Origin: Pseudomonas hunanensis
GTDB lineage: Bacteria; Pseudomonadota; Gammaproteobacteria; Pseudomonadales; Pseudomonadaceae
Reading direction: 5' to 3'
DNA: 64,000 bases
Assembly (NCBI RefSeq): GCF_013393325.1
Contig: NZ_QJRC01000060.1
Coordinates: 86,971-150,970, forward strand
In this document: positions 47,926 to 58,383 of the stretch, piece by piece
Layout: each line of letters opens with the position of its first letter
Numbering within the stretch: the stretch's first letter is position 1
Program-made: the position numbers and the translations under genes
The notes under the pieces: model-generated
What the model was told of the DNA's origin: nothing
What the model saw: the letters and a program-made list of their open reading frames with translations, nothing else
Databases searched by the model: none

Positions 47926-49572
47926 ATGCAGTCCGCCTACACCGTCCTCATCCTGCTGACGCTGGTCAGCCTGTCGAAGCTGGTCGGCCGCATGATTCCG
48001 CTGCCCTTGCCGCTGGTGCAGATCGCCGCCGGTGCCTTGCTGGCCTTGCCGACACTGGGCCTGCATGTGGCCCTTGACCCCGAACTGTTCCTGTTCCTGT
48101 TCTTGCCGCCGCTGCTGTTTGCCGACGGCTGGCGCATCCCCAAGCGGGAGCTGTGGCGCATTCGCGGGCCCGTGGTGGCGCTGGCCGTCGGGCTGGTCCT
48201 TTTCACCGTGGTTGGGGCTGGATACTTCATTCACTGGCTGCTGCCGAGCATCCCGTTGCCAGTGGCCTTCGCCCTGGCAGCGGTACTTTCGCCAACCGAC
48301 GCCGTGGCGGTTTCGGCCATTGCCCAGGACCGCCTGCCCACGCCGCTGATGCACATGCTGCAGGGCGAAGCCCTGATGAACGATGCGTCGGGCCTGGTGA
48401 CCTTCAAGTTTGCCTTGGCAGCGGCGATTACCGGGGTGTTTTCGCTGACCGATGCAAGCTTCAGTTTTGTCCTGGTCGCGCTTGGCGGTCTGGCGGTGGG
48501 TGTGGGCTTGAGCTGGCTGGTCGGCCGCCTGCGCGCCTGGATGATCGCTCGCGGCTGGGACGACCCAGCCACGCATGTGGTGTTCATGCTGCTGTTGCCA
48601 TTTGCTGCCTATGTGCTGGCCGAGCGTCTTGGCGTGTCGGGCATCCTTTCGGCAGTGGCGGCGGGCATGATGCAGAGCTGGCTCGACCTGCTGCCACGGC
48701 AAACCAGCACCCGCCTGCTCAACCGCAGCGTCTGGTCGCTGCTGGAGTTCGCCTTCAACGGCCTGATCTTCCTGCTGTTGGGCCTGCAGTTGCCGGACAT
48801 CATCAAGGCGGTGGTTAGCCACGAACCCACCGTCTGGCCGACCCTGGCCTACCGCTGCCTGGATGTGGTGGCGATCTTTGTCGCGCTTATCCTGCTGCGT
48901 TACATCTGGGTGCAGAGCATCTGGCGCTCGATTGGCGTGGTGCGTCGCTGGCGCGGCAAACCGGCGCTGGTGCTGATGCCTACAGCGCGCTCCTGCTGGC
49001 TGCTGACCCTGGGCGGGGTGCGGGGGGCGGTAACCTTGGCAGGTGTGATGTCGGTGCCGTTGCTGATGGGGGCGGGCAAGGCCTTCCCGGAACGTGACTT
49101 GCTGATCTTCATTGCCGCCGGGGTGATCCTGCTGTCGTTGATCAGTGCCTGTATCGCGCTGCCGCTGTTGCTGCGCGGGGTGACCAAGAGCCCGGACGAG
49201 CGCCTGCGCCAGGAAGTGCAGGAAGCCTGGCGGCGCACGGCCGAAGCGGCGATCCATGCCCTGGAGGCAGAGGAGGTGATCGACAGCAATGCGCCGCAGG
49301 ACGCCGCGCAGGCGACCTTGGCGACCGAACTGAAAGCGCGGTTGATGGCAGAATACCGGGATGAGCTGGACAGCTACAACGACAGCGCCGAAGCCAAGGC
49401 GCTGGCCGAGCAGATGGACCTGCTGGAGCGGCATTTGCGCTTGCGTGCACTGAGGGCGCAGCGGTTGGAGCTATACAACCTGCATCGCCAGCACCTGGTC
49501 GGTGATGAAGTGGTGCGCCAGGTCCTGGGGGAGCTGGACATGAGTGAAGCGAACCTTGGGCAAGTCAGGTAG
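47926..49572 (+). CDS. Na+/H+ antiporter, CPA1 family
   Basis: Encodes 548 residues from ATG 47926 (MQSAYTVLILLTLVSLSKL), with AAGGAAG 9 bases before it; the ATG at 47872 lies upstream of that site. About twelve membrane helices fill residues 1-420, then a cytoplasmic helical tail (about 430-548). Family marks are LAAVLSPTDAVAVSAI, GEALMNDASGLVTFKFA (ion-binding Asp in LMNDASG) and GGVRGAVTLAGVMS. It exchanges Na+ or K+ for H+ at the inner membrane for pH and salt balance. YjcE/NhaP-like; ion choice cannot be read. Confidence 0.92.
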   Translation: MQSAYTVLILLTLVSLSKLVGRMIPLPLPLVQIAAGALLALPTLGLHVALDPELFLFLFLPPLLFADGWRIPKRELWRIRGPVVALAVGLVLFTVVGAGYFIHWLLPSIPLPVAFALAAVLSPTDAVAVSAIAQDRLPTPLMHMLQGEALMNDASGLVTFKFALAAAITGVFSLTDASFSFVLVALGGLAVGVGLSWLVGRLRAWMIARGWDDPATHVVFMLLLPFAAYVLAERLGVSGILSAVAAGMMQSWLDLLPRQTSTRLLNRSVWSLLEFAFNGLIFLLLGLQLPDIIKAVVSHEPTVWPTLAYRCLDVVAIFVALILLRYIWVQSIWRSIGVVRRWRGKPALVLMPTARSCWLLTLGGVRGAVTLAGVMSVPLLMGAGKAFPERDLLIFIAAGVILLSLISACIALPLLLRGVTKSPDERLRQEVQEAWRRTAEAAIHALEAEEVIDSNAPQDAAQATLATELKARLMAEYRDELDSYNDSAEAKALAEQMDLLERHLRLRALRAQRLELYNLHRQHLVGDEVVRQVLGELDMSEANLGQVR

Positions 49573-49628
49573 GGCGTCGAAATGGCGAGGATTGCCCGCG
49601 CTCACCGAGAGCACGGGCGTTGCCTGGC

Positions 49629-49859
49629 TTACTTGCAGGCAGGGGAGCCATCGAGGCGCAGCAGGGTTTCGCCCACCTCGATGAAACCGTCGCCGTTCAC
49701 ATCCATCAGTGCCAGGATGGCATCCCTCTCATCGCTACTGTGCAAGTTGTCGAAGCGCTTCTTGAATTCTTCCAGCGAAACCTTGCCGTCGCCGTTGTCA
49801 TCCATTTCGAGGAGCCAGCTTTTGGCATCCTGACATATATCGCTGCTGATTTGGGTCAT
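49629..49859 (-). CDS. small two-EF-hand calcium-binding protein
   Basis: Encodes 76 residues (MTQISSDICQDAKSWLLEMD). Two canonical EF-hand loops: 20-31 (Asp20, Asn22, Asp24, Gly25, Glu31) and 53-64 (Asp53, Asn55, Asp57, Gly58, Glu64). Both have all Ca2+ ligands. The helix-loop-helix pair covers the whole protein, which has no signal peptide and only Cys9 and Cys75. It is convergent with the antiporter. It could be a cytoplasmic Ca2+ sensor or buffer; partner unknown. Confidence 0.9.
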   Translation of the reverse strand: MTQISSDICQDAKSWLLEMDDNGDGKVSLEEFKKRFDNLHSSDERDAILALMDVNGDGFIEVGETLLRLDGSPACK

Positions 49860-50000
49860 GGGTGTTGCCTCGTCTGCGGTGGAGGAGGCTTAACCTTAAG
49901 GTCGGGGTGATTGGGGCGATATTGGCGTATTCAGCCTGGCCGGTAGGGCAATTCGACGGCGTCGATCTGCCCTGCCGGTCGGCAAGGTTTTCAGGACGGT

Positions 50001-51200
50001 TCAGCGCTTTTGCAAGAACGCGCGAATACGCTCCGCCGCCTCGATGCACTCGGCCAGGGGGGCAACCAGGGCCATGCGCACACGCCCGCTGCCGGGGTTC
50101 ACGCCGTCGACTTCGCGGGACAGGTACGAACCCGGCACCACGGTCACGTGTTCGGCTTCGAACAGGTCACGGGTGAAGGCGGCATCGTCGTTGCCCGGCA
50201 CCTTGGCCCACAGGTAGAAGCTGCCGTCCGGGCGTTGTACGTCGAGCACCGGTTGCAGGATATCCAGCACGGCATCGTACTTGGCTCGGTACTGGTCGCG
50301 GTTGGCGCGCACATGTGCCTCGTCCTGCCAGGCGGCGACGCTGGCCAGTTGGGTCTGCACGGGCATGGCACAGCCGTGGTAGGTCCGATACAGCAGGAAC
50401 GGCTTGATGATCTCGGCATCGCCAGCGACGAAGCCCGAGCGCAGGCCCGGCAGGTTGGAGCGCTTGGACAGGCTGTGGAACACCACGCAGCGCTTGAAGT
50501 CACTGCGGCCCAGTTCGGCGCAGGCGGTCAGCAGGCCCGGTGGCGGTGCGTCCTCATCGAAGTACAGCTCGCTGTAGCATTCGTCGGCCGCAATCACGAA
50601 GTCGTGCTCATCGGCCAGTGCAATCAGCTTTTTCAGGGTGTCCATCGGCACCAGCGCGCCGGTGGGGTTGCCTGGCGAGCACAGGAACAGGACCTGGCAG
50701 CGCTTCCATACCTCGGCCGGGACGGCGTCGAAGTCGGGGTTGAAGCCGTTGCTTTCCAGGCACGGCAGGTAGTGCGGGGTGGCACCGGCCAGCAGTGCTG
50801 CGCCTTCGTAGATCTGGTAGAACGGGTTGGGGCTGATGACCAGGCCGTCATCGGCACGGTTGACCACGGCCTGGGTGAAGGCGAACAGGGCTTCACGGGT
50901 GCCGTTTACCGGCAGGATGTGGCGGTCGGCATCCAGCCAGCCGGCCGGTACGCCAAAGCGCCGTTCGCACCACTGGCCGATAGCCTGGCGCAGGGCCGGC
51001 AAGCCGAGGGTGCTGGGGTATACCGCCAGCTTGTCGAGGTTGTCGGCCATGGCCTGGGCGACGAACGCCGGCGATTCGTGCTTCGGCTCACCGATCGACA
51101 GGGCGATGGCGCGTTTGTCCGCCGCAGGCTTCACGCTGCCCAGCAGGGCGCGGAGCTTTTCGAACGGGTAAGGCTGAAGCTGGGTCAAGGCATGGTTCAT
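50001..51200 (-). CDS. dapC: succinyldiaminopimelate transaminase
   Basis: Encodes 399 residues. A class I/II aminotransferase with PLP Lys246 in HSLSKRSNLPGLRSGF, substrate-side SIGEPKHESP and SPGNPTGALV. The pseudomonad location next to glnD is that of dapC. It makes N-succinyl-LL-DAP from the keto form with glutamate. Genes dapD and dapE of the same branch are at 46-47 and 34-35 kb. The start is 30 bases past the glnD stop, so both share a transcript with map. Confidence 0.93.
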   Translation of the reverse strand: MNHALTQLQPYPFEKLRALLGSVKPAADKRAIALSIGEPKHESPAFVAQAMADNLDKLAVYPSTLGLPALRQAIGQWCERRFGVPAGWLDADRHILPVNGTREALFAFTQAVVNRADDGLVISPNPFYQIYEGAALLAGATPHYLPCLESNGFNPDFDAVPAEVWKRCQVLFLCSPGNPTGALVPMDTLKKLIALADEHDFVIAADECYSELYFDEDAPPPGLLTACAELGRSDFKRCVVFHSLSKRSNLPGLRSGFVAGDAEIIKPFLLYRTYHGCAMPVQTQLASVAAWQDEAHVRANRDQYRAKYDAVLDILQPVLDVQRPDGSFYLWAKVPGNDDAAFTRDLFEAEHVTVVPGSYLSREVDGVNPGSGRVRMALVAPLAECIEAAERIRAFLQKR

Positions 51201-51230
51201 CTGCGCAAGGTCTCGTCAATCGTCTAATCG

Positions 51231-53933
51231 TTAAAAAGTCACGCGGGTCGGGCTGGTGTCGCTACCTTGGCCGGCCTGTAGCTGCTGCACGATGGCTTCC
51301 TGCAGGCGGCTGCACAGCTGCGGGTCCGACAGCGGCTGGTTGTCGGCATCGGTGATGAAGAACACGTCTTCCACCCGCTCGCCGAGGGTGGCGATTTTGG
51401 CGTTCTGCAATGACAGGTCGAACTCCAGGAAAATCCGCCCCAGCCGGGCCAGCAGACCAGGGCGGTCGGGTGCAGTAATTTCGAGGATGGTCACTGGCCG
51501 CTGGGCATCGTTGAGGATGGTCACCTGCGGTGGGAAATCGAAGTGCTTGAGCTGGCGCGGCACTCGGCGCTGGATGATGGTCGGGTAGTCCTCGGGGTTG
51601 CGCAGCGCTTCGGTCAGGCCGTCGCGAATCTGCTTTACCCGCTGCGGGTTGTCGCCGATCGAGCCACCGTCGTTGTCCAGCACGATGTAGGTGTCGAGGG
51701 TGAACTGGCTGCTCGACGTGATGATGCGCGCATCGTGGATGTTCAGGTTCAGCTGCGACATGGCCGCCACCGTCACGGCGAAGAAATCGTGCTGGTCGGG
51801 GGCGTAGATGAAGATCTGCGTGCCGCCTTCGAACTCGCGCTGGGTGGTTTCCTTGATCAGTACCAGCGGCCCACCATCGGCCGGTTGCTGGAGAATTGCA
51901 TCCGTGTGCCAGGCCACATCGGCGGCGTTGTGCTTGAGGAAGTAGTCGTCACCCAGCTGCGACCACAATTGTTCCACGTCGTCTGGGTCGGTGCCCTCGC
52001 GCACCAGGATATCCAGCGCTGAGGACTGGGTCTGGCGAATCTGCTCCTCGCGGTCCAGCGGGTTTTCCAGGCCGCGACGCAGGGCGCGCTTGGTCTCGGT
52101 GTACAACTGGCGCAGCAGGCTGGCCCGCCATGAGTTCCACAGGCTGGGGTTGGTGGCGTTGATATCGGCCACGGTCAGCACGTACAGGTAATCGAGGCGG
52201 GTCTCGTCGCCCACGTGCAGGGCAAAGTCATTGATCACTTGCGGGTCGGACAAGTCCTTGCGCTGGGCAGTGGTCGACATCACCAGGTGGTTTTGCACCA
52301 GCCAGACGATCAGGCGGCTGTCCCAGGCCGGCAACTGGTGGCGCTCGCAGAATTTTTGCGCGTCCACCGCGCCGATTTCCGAGTGGTCGCCCTGGCGGCC
52401 CTTGCCGATGTCGTGGTACAGGCCGGCCAGGTAGATCAGCTCGGGCTTGGGCAGGCGCCCCATGAGCTTGCTGGCCAGCGGAAATTTTTCGGATACCGGC
52501 GTGTATTGCAGCTTGCGCAGGTGCTTGATGAGGTTGAGGGTGTGCGCATCGACTGTGTAGATGTGGAACAGGTCATGCTGCATCTGCCCGACGATCAAGC
52601 CGAACTCTGGCAGGTAGCGGCCAAGGATGCCGTAGCGGTTCATCCGCCGCAGGTTGCGGTGAATGCCGATTTCGCACTTGAACAGCTCGATGAACAGGCT
52701 GGTGTTGCGGATATCGGTGCGGAACGTGTCGTCGATCAGGTGCCGGTGCTCGCGCAGCAGGCGCACGGTATCGGCACGTACGCCCTTGATTTCCGGGCGC
52801 TGGGCCATGAGCACGAAAATTTCCAGCATGGCGAACGGCGTGCGCTTGAACACGTTCGGGTTGGCCGCTTCTATATAGCCGTCATGCAGGCGGAAGCGCG
52901 CATTGAGCGGCTGGGTGCTGCCACTTTCCTCGTCGGCGAGGATGACCTCTTCGAAGTGCTGGACGATCAGGTCGCACAGCTGGCTGATGCTCATCACCAC
53001 CCGGTAGTACTGCTGCATGAACTGCTCGATCGCCCGCTTGGGGTTGTCGTCGCCGTAGCCCAGCAGTGTGGCCAGGCTGCGCTGGTGGTCGAACAGCAAG
53101 CGGTCTTCGGCGCGTCCGGCAAGCATGTGCAGGGCGTAGCGCACCTTCCACAAAAAGTCCTGGGACGAGGCCAGCAGTTCATTCTCGCTTTCCAGCAAGA
53201 AACCCTCGCCGGCCAGCGCATGCAGGTTCAGGGTGCCGTATTGGCGGCGGGCCACCCACAGCACCGTCTGGATGTCGCGCAGGCCACCTGGCGACCCTTT
53301 GACGTTGGGTTCCAGGTTGTACTCGGTATCGTTGTACTTGTGGTGGCGGGCCTTGAGCTCGGCACGCTTGGCCAGGAAGAACTCCTTGCTCGGCCACATG
53401 TGCGCGGTGCTGGTCACCTCCAGCATGCGCTGGCGCAGGGCCTCTGGGCCGCAGATGGTGCGGCTTTCCATCAGGTTGGTGATGACCGTCAGGTCGGCGC
53501 GGGCCTGTTCGGCGCATTCGTCGACGGTGCGCACGCTTTGGCCCACTTCCAGGCCGATGTCCCACAGCAAGGTAAGGAAGCGTTCGATAGCGTCGCGGTA
53601 CTGCTCGTGCTCGGCAGCGCCCAACAGTATCAGCAGGTCGATGTCCGAGTGCGGGTGCAGCTCACCGCGCCCGTAACCGCCTACCGCGACCAGGGCGATG
53701 CCGCTCCGGTCACCCCAGTCGAACTGGTTCCACGCCTGTTGCAGGATGTTGTCGACGAGCCAGGCGCGGGCTTCGATCAGTGGGCGGATTTCGCTACCAG
53801 CACGAAAACGCTTGTCGAGCACCTCGCCGGCCAGACGGATGGCTTTCTTGAAGGCGGCGATAGGGCTCGCCTTGAGGGCCAGTTCCGCCTGGAACTGGCC
53901 ACGGTCGAACAGCTCGGGATCCACCTGGGGCAT
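51231..53933 (-). CDS. glnD: bifunctional uridylyltransferase/uridylyl-removing enzyme (PII sensor)
   Basis: Encodes 900 residues. The nucleotidyltransferase motif [17 protein letters not shown] (Asp97, Asp99) is near residue 90. An HD domain follows ([15 protein letters not shown]) near 520. Two ACT domains lie at the C-terminus (from about 700). The enzyme uridylylates PII (GlnB/GlnK) when glutamine is low and removes UMP when it is high; the ACT domains sense glutamine. All motifs are intact. The map gene lies 42 bases upstream. Confidence 0.97.
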   Translation of the reverse strand: MPQVDPELFDRGQFQAELALKASPIAAFKKAIRLAGEVLDKRFRAGSEIRPLIEARAWLVDNILQQAWNQFDWGDRSGIALVAVGGYGRGELHPHSDIDLLILLGAAEHEQYRDAIERFLTLLWDIGLEVGQSVRTVDECAEQARADLTVITNLMESRTICGPEALRQRMLEVTSTAHMWPSKEFFLAKRAELKARHHKYNDTEYNLEPNVKGSPGGLRDIQTVLWVARRQYGTLNLHALAGEGFLLESENELLASSQDFLWKVRYALHMLAGRAEDRLLFDHQRSLATLLGYGDDNPKRAIEQFMQQYYRVVMSISQLCDLIVQHFEEVILADEESGSTQPLNARFRLHDGYIEAANPNVFKRTPFAMLEIFVLMAQRPEIKGVRADTVRLLREHRHLIDDTFRTDIRNTSLFIELFKCEIGIHRNLRRMNRYGILGRYLPEFGLIVGQMQHDLFHIYTVDAHTLNLIKHLRKLQYTPVSEKFPLASKLMGRLPKPELIYLAGLYHDIGKGRQGDHSEIGAVDAQKFCERHQLPAWDSRLIVWLVQNHLVMSTTAQRKDLSDPQVINDFALHVGDETRLDYLYVLTVADINATNPSLWNSWRASLLRQLYTETKRALRRGLENPLDREEQIRQTQSSALDILVREGTDPDDVEQLWSQLGDDYFLKHNAADVAWHTDAILQQPADGGPLVLIKETTQREFEGGTQIFIYAPDQHDFFAVTVAAMSQLNLNIHDARIITSSSQFTLDTYIVLDNDGGSIGDNPQRVKQIRDGLTEALRNPEDYPTIIQRRVPRQLKHFDFPPQVTILNDAQRPVTILEITAPDRPGLLARLGRIFLEFDLSLQNAKIATLGERVEDVFFITDADNQPLSDPQLCSRLQEAIVQQLQAGQGSDTSPTRVTF

Positions 53934-53975
53934 CGCGTCACATTCCTGTCGTGGGGTGGCCTGTGGGGGGCGAGG

Positions 53976-54758
53976 TCAGGCCGAAGTGCGCGGGATGGTG
54001 TCGTCCTTGCGCAGGGTGAAGATTTCGTAGCCGGTCGCGGTCACCACCAGGGTGTGCTCCCACTGGGCTGAAAGCTTGCGATCCTTGGTAATGGCAGTCC
54101 AGCCGTCGCCCAGCACCTTGGTGTCGGCCTTGCCCTGGTTGATCATCGGCTCGATGGTGAAGGTCATGCCTTCTTTAAGCTCCATGCCGGTGCCGGCGCG
54201 GCCGTAGTGCAGGATCTGCGGCTCTTCGTGGAACACCTTGCCGATGCCGTGGCCGCAGAACTCGCGCACCACGGAGAAGCCGTTCTTTTCCGCGTGCTTC
54301 TGGATCACTTCGCCGATATCGCCCAGGCGGCAGCCCGGCTTGACCAGCTCGATGGCCTTGTACATGCACTCCTGGGTAACCTTGGACAGGCGCTCGGCCC
54401 ATACCGGCACGTTACCGACGTGGAACATGCGGCTGGTATCGCCGTGGTAGCCGTCCTTGATCACGGTGACGTCGATGTTCAGCGTGTCACCGTCCTTGAG
54501 CGGTTTGTCGTTGGGGATGCCATGGCAGACCACATGGTTGATCGAGGTGCAGATCGACTTCGGGTAGCCCTTGTAGTTGAGCGGCGCCGGGATGGCCTGC
54601 TGGACGTTGACGATATAGTCATGGCACAGGCGGTCGAGCTCTTCGGTGGTAACACCGGGCTTGACGTGTTCCTCGATCATTTCCAGCACGTCGGCGGCCA
54701 GGCGGCCGGCGATGCGCATCTTCTCGATGTCTTCTGCGGTCTTGATGTTGACGGTCAT
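53976..54758 (-). CDS. map: methionine aminopeptidase, type I
   Basis: Encodes 260 residues from ATG 54758 (MTVNIKTAEDIEKMRIAGRL). Metal ligands are seen in NIDVTVIKDGYHGDTSRMF (two Asp), CGHGIGKVFHEEP (His), FTIEPMI (Glu) and AQWEHTLVV (Glu). It removes N-terminal Met from nascent proteins. It is divergent from rpsB, with 345 bases between starts, a classical arrangement. GAGAG is present before the ATG. Confidence 0.96.
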   Translation of the reverse strand: MTVNIKTAEDIEKMRIAGRLAADVLEMIEEHVKPGVTTEELDRLCHDYIVNVQQAIPAPLNYKGYPKSICTSINHVVCHGIPNDKPLKDGDTLNIDVTVIKDGYHGDTSRMFHVGNVPVWAERLSKVTQECMYKAIELVKPGCRLGDIGEVIQKHAEKNGFSVVREFCGHGIGKVFHEEPQILHYGRAGTGMELKEGMTFTIEPMINQGKADTKVLGDGWTAITKDRKLSAQWEHTLVVTATGYEIFTLRKDDTIPRTSA

Positions 54759-54933
54759 TACAGGCTCTCTACAGCGCCGCATGCGGCGCGAACAAACGGG
54801 AAAGGCCGGATTCTAGCAGAGCAGGGCGGCATTCTGTCGGGATAAAGGCGGCCATGCTGCTCTCTACAGGAGGCATTTTGGCCTGTTTGACGGGGCGCTG
54901 CAAAAACCGCTGACGGACGCGACCTCATCCGGG

Positions 54934-54962
54934 TTTCGTTCGCTCGCGGTCTGTGGTATAAC
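54934..54962 (+). promoter_or_regulatory. probable rpsB promoter
   Basis: TATAAC (54957-54962) is a good -10 and stands 141 bases before rpsB; the -35 (TTTCGT, 54934-54939) is weak. Ribosomal operon promoters often have poor -35 boxes. Confidence 0.5.
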
Positions 54963-55103
54963 ATGCGCCGCTTTCGGGGACGACCCCGTCAGCTTAAACC
55001 CACACACGTGTCGACACGATGACCTGGGTGCCCCGGATTCTCGAATTTGCGGGTTGGTCATTGGGACGCGTGGAGGCCCAACCCGACTTATCAAGGAACT
55101 ATC
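54963..55103 (+). ncRNA. rpsB mRNA leader, likely S2 autoregulatory region
   Basis: The 345-base divergent gap ends in about 140 bases of probable 5' leader. It holds a hairpin CGGGG-ACGA-CCCCG (54975-54988), an ACACGTGT palindrome (55004-55011) and a TGGGTGCC / GGCCCA pairing near the start codon. Leaders of gamma-proteobacterial rpsB are known to bind S2 and repress rpsB-tsf; whether this one matches that consensus needs a covariance search. Confidence 0.5.
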
Positions 55104-55841
55104 ATGTCCCAAGTCAATATGCGCGATATGCTGAAGGCCGGTGTGCACTTCGGCCACCAGACCCGTTACTGGAACCCGAAAATGGGCAAGTACATTTTCG
55201 GCGCGCGTAACAAGATCCACATCATCAACCTGGAAAAAACCCTGCCAATGTTCAACGACGCTCTGGCGTTCGTAGAGCGTCTGGCTCAGGGCAAGAACAA
55301 GATCATGTTCGTCGGCACCAAGCGTTCCGCCGGCAAGATCGTCGCCGAGCAAGCTGCTCGCGCTGGTTCGCCATACGTTGATCACCGCTGGTTGGGCGGC
55401 ATGCTGACCAACTACAAAACCATCCGCGCTTCGATCAAGCGTCTGCGCGACCTGGAAACCCAGGCCGAAGACGGCACCTTTGCCAAGCTGACCAAGAAAG
55501 AAGCCCTGATGCGTTCGCGCGATCTGGAAAAGCTGGACCGCAGCCTGGGTGGTATCAAGGACATGGGCGGTCTGCCTGATGCCCTGTTCGTGATCGACGT
55601 TGATCACGAGCGCATTGCTATCACCGAAGCAAACAAGCTGGGCATCCCGGTTATCGGCGTTGTCGATACCAACAGCAGCCCGGAAGGTGTTGACTACATC
55701 ATCCCAGGCAACGACGACGCCATCCGCGCCATCGAGCTGTACATGACTTCGATGGCTGACGCCATCATCCGCGGCCGCAACAACGTTGCTGGCGGCACCG
55801 AAGTCTATGTTGAAGAAGCGGCTGCACCTGCTGCTGAGTAA
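55104..55841 (+). CDS. rpsB: ribosomal protein S2
   Basis: Encodes 245 residues ([20 protein letters not shown]). S2 signatures [18 protein letters not shown] and the later [22 protein letters not shown] stretch ([20 protein letters not shown]) are seen. S2 sits in the head of the 30S subunit and binds S1. AAGGA lies six bases before the ATG, and a leader of about 140 bases comes first. The terminator 26 bases later separates it partly from tsf. Confidence 0.97.
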   Translation: MSQVNMRDMLKAGVHFGHQTRYWNPKMGKYIFGARNKIHIINLEKTLPMFNDALAFVERLAQGKNKIMFVGTKRSAGKIVAEQAARAGSPYVDHRWLGGMLTNYKTIRASIKRLRDLETQAEDGTFAKLTKKEALMRSRDLEKLDRSLGGIKDMGGLPDALFVIDVDHERIAITEANKLGIPVIGVVDTNSSPEGVDYIIPGNDDAIRAIELYMTSMADAIIRGRNNVAGGTEVYVEEAAAPAAE

Positions 55842-55867
55842 TAGGCGCTAGCGTCTACTTGGCACGC

Positions 55868-55892
55868 AAAAAGGGGGCTCTGCCCCCTTTTT
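55868..55892 (+). terminator. rpsB terminator/attenuator
   Basis: An 11-bp stem (AAAAAGGGGGC / GCCCCCTTTTT) with loop TCT and T-run built into the stem. It lies between rpsB and tsf and probably lowers tsf transcription. Confidence 0.9.
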
Positions 55893-56026
55893 GCCACCTT
55901 GAAATCCTGCTGTCAGCATCGGCCCCGCATCATGGGCGTGCTGAAATGAAAACAGCGGATTAGCAGAATTGAACGCCCGTGATCAACGGGTGGAATGGTT
56001 GAAAAACTTTCCAAGAGGATTTTGAA

Positions 56027-56890
56027 ATGGCAGCAATTACTGCAGCGCTGGTAAAAGAACTGCGCGAGCGTACCGGCGAAGGCATGATGGATTGCAAAAA
56101 GGCCCTGGAAAAGGCCGGCGGCGACATCGAAAAAGCCATTGACGACATGCGTGCCTCGGGCGCCATCAAGGCCGCCAAAAAGGCTGGCAACGTCGCTGCT
56201 GAAGGCGCTATCGCCGTCAAGACCGACGGTAAATCCGCCGTCCTGCTGGAAGTGAACTCGCAGACCGACTTCCTGGCCCTGCAAGACGACTTCAAGAACT
56301 TCGTTGCCGAAAGCCTCGAAGAAGCCTTCGCCCAGAAGCTGACCGATGCTGCTCCGCTGATCGCCTCGCGTGAAGCTGCTCGTGAAGCCCTGGTTGCCAA
56401 GTGCGGCGAGAACGTCAACATCCGTCGCTTGGTGCGCGTTGAAGGTGACGTTGTCGGTGCCTACCTGCACGGCAACAAGATCGGCGCTGTCGTCGTTCTG
56501 AAAGGTGGTGACGTAGAGCTGGCGAAAAACATCGCCATGCACGTTGCAGCGTCGAACCCTGAGTTCCTGGATTCGTCGGAAATCTCCGCCGAGGCCATCG
56601 AGCGCGAGAAGGGTGTCTTCCTGCAGCTGAACGCCGACAAGATCGCCGGCAAGCCGGAAAACATCGTTGAAAACATGATCAACGGCCGTATCACCAAGTT
56701 CAAGGCCGAAGCCTCGCTGAAAGAGCAAGCCTTCGTCATGAACCCAGAAGTCAAGGTTGGCGAACTGGCCAAGAAAGCCGGTGCTGAAATCGTTTCCTTC
56801 ACCTACTTCAAAGTAGGCGAAGGCATCGAGAAGCCAGTCGACGACTTCGCTGCTGAAGTTGCCGCTCAGGTAGCTGCTGCCAAGCAGTAA
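56027..56890 (+). CDS. tsf: elongation factor Ts
   Basis: Encodes 287 residues (MAAITAALVKELRERTGEGM). EF-Ts signatures LRERTGEGMMDCKKAL and VLLEVNSQTDFLA are present, with the N-terminal TDF motif contacting EF-Tu. It swaps GDP for GTP on EF-Tu. Ribosome site AGAGGA precedes the ATG. A terminator follows. Confidence 0.97.
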   Translation: MAAITAALVKELRERTGEGMMDCKKALEKAGGDIEKAIDDMRASGAIKAAKKAGNVAAEGAIAVKTDGKSAVLLEVNSQTDFLALQDDFKNFVAESLEEAFAQKLTDAAPLIASREAAREALVAKCGENVNIRRLVRVEGDVVGAYLHGNKIGAVVVLKGGDVELAKNIAMHVAASNPEFLDSSEISAEAIEREKGVFLQLNADKIAGKPENIVENMINGRITKFKAEASLKEQAFVMNPEVKVGELAKKAGAEIVSFTYFKVGEGIEKPVDDFAAEVAAQVAAAKQ

Positions 56891-56911
56891 GACAGCCCCG
56901 TCTGTCGCCCC

Positions 56912-56946
56912 AAAGAGGCTGCCCGCTCACGCGCGCAGCCTCTTTG
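56912..56946 (+). terminator. tsf intrinsic terminator
   Basis: AAAGAGGCTGC pairs with GCAGCCTCTTT across a loop of 12 bases, followed by GTCA. It lies 22 bases after tsf and before pyrH. Confidence 0.85.
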
Positions 56947-57070
56947 TCAAAACGGCAAAGGGTTTATAAGGCCCGCCGCCGCTGGCGCCAAAACGGTGCC
57001 ACGCTACAGTTAGCAGGCTGCAAACAGCCCGCATGAATTTTCTAAAAGTACGCCGCAGGAGAGACTCGCA

Positions 57071-57814
57071 ATGGCTCAGCAGGTGAGTGGTCGCCAACCT
57101 CGCTATAAACGCATTTTGCTCAAACTTAGCGGCGAGGCCCTGATGGGCTCGGAAGACTTCGGGATCGACCCGAAAGTGCTGGATCGTATGGCCCTTGAAG
57201 TTGGCCAGTTGGTAGGGATCGGTGTCCAGGTCGGCCTGGTGATCGGCGGTGGCAACCTGTTCCGCGGTGCCGCGCTCAGCGCAGCCGGCATGGACCGTGT
57301 CACCGGTGACCACATGGGCATGCTGGCCACCGTGATGAACGGCCTGGCCATGCGCGACGCGCTGGAGCGCTCGAACATCCCGGCCCTGGTCATGTCGGCC
57401 ATTTCCATGGTCGGTGTCACCGATCATTACGATCGTCGCAAAGCTATTCGCCACCTCAACTCCGGGGATGTGGTAATTTTCTCCGCCGGTACTGGCAACC
57501 CGTTCTTCACCACCGACTCCGCAGCCTGCCTGCGTGCCATCGAAATCGATGCCGATGTGGTGCTGAAGGCGACCAAGGTCGATGGTGTGTACACTGCCGA
57601 TCCATTCAAGGACCCGCACGCCGAGAAGTTCGATCACCTGACCTACGACGAGGTCCTGGATCGCAAGCTGGGTGTGATGGACCTGACTGCAATCGTTCTG
57701 TGTCGCGACCACGGGATGCCATTGCGGGTATTCAACATGAACAAGCCTGGCGCCCTGCTGAACATCGTGGTGGGTGGCGCTGAAGGTACTCTGATCGAGG
57801 AAGGCCAAGCATGA
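57071..57814 (+). CDS. pyrH: UMP kinase
   Basis: Encodes 247 residues. The amino-acid kinase fold shows [14 protein letters not shown] near the start, [10 protein letters not shown] and the [11 protein letters not shown] motif. It phosphorylates UMP to UDP and is a hexamer regulated by GTP and UTP. Its stop overlaps the frr start (ATGA). GGAGA is before the ATG. Confidence 0.96.
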   Translation: MAQQVSGRQPRYKRILLKLSGEALMGSEDFGIDPKVLDRMALEVGQLVGIGVQVGLVIGGGNLFRGAALSAAGMDRVTGDHMGMLATVMNGLAMRDALERSNIPALVMSAISMVGVTDHYDRRKAIRHLNSGDVVIFSAGTGNPFFTTDSAACLRAIEIDADVVLKATKVDGVYTADPFKDPHAEKFDHLTYDEVLDRKLGVMDLTAIVLCRDHGMPLRVFNMNKPGALLNIVVGGAEGTLIEEGQA

Positions 57815-58368
57815 TCAACGACATCAAGAAAGACGCGCAGGAGCGCATGACCAAGTCCCTCGAGGCCCTGGGCCGCAACCTGGCGGCAATCCGCACTGGT
57901 CGCGCGCACCCAAGCATCCTGGATACCGTCAAGGTCACTGCCTGGGGCAGCGAAATGCCGCTGAACCAGGTTGCCGCGATCACCGTCGAAGATGCTCGCA
58001 CCCTGAAGATCGTCGCTCACGACAAGAACCTCAGCGCTGCCATCGAGAAGGCCATCCTTACCTCCGACCTGGGCCTGAACCCATCCAGCGCCGGTACCAC
58101 CATTCGTGTGCCGATGCCGGCCCTGACCGAGGAAACCCGCAAGGGCTACACCAAGCAGGCCAGCGGTGTGGCCGAGGACGCCAAGGTAGCTGTGCGCAAC
58201 GTGCGCCGCGACGCCCTGGCTGACCTGAAGAAGCTGACCAAGGACAAGGAAATCAGTGAAGACGAAGAACGTCGCGCCGCTGATGAGATCCAGAAGCTGA
58301 CCGACAAGTTCGTTGCCGAAGTCGATGCTGCCTTCAAAGCCAAGGAAAAGGACCTGATGGCCGTTTAA
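57811..58368 (+). CDS. frr: ribosome recycling factor
   Basis: Encodes 185 residues, the family length. RRF signatures [10 protein letters not shown] (RTGRAHPS) and [16 protein letters not shown] are present. With EF-G it splits post-termination 70S ribosomes. It overlaps pyrH by four bases, and uppS starts 15 bases later. Confidence 0.97.
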   Translation: MINDIKKDAQERMTKSLEALGRNLAAIRTGRAHPSILDTVKVTAWGSEMPLNQVAAITVEDARTLKIVAHDKNLSAAIEKAILTSDLGLNPSSAGTTIRVPMPALTEETRKGYTKQASGVAEDAKVAVRNVRRDALADLKKLTKDKEISEDEERRAADEIQKLTDKFVAEVDAAFKAKEKDLMAV

Positions 58369-58383
58369 GGCCGGGGTTTTTTA

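Noticed and set aside
52215..54071. Long plus-strand open frame opposite glnD (618 codons)
   Set aside because: Shadow of glnD, which has full nucleotidyltransferase, HD and ACT motifs.
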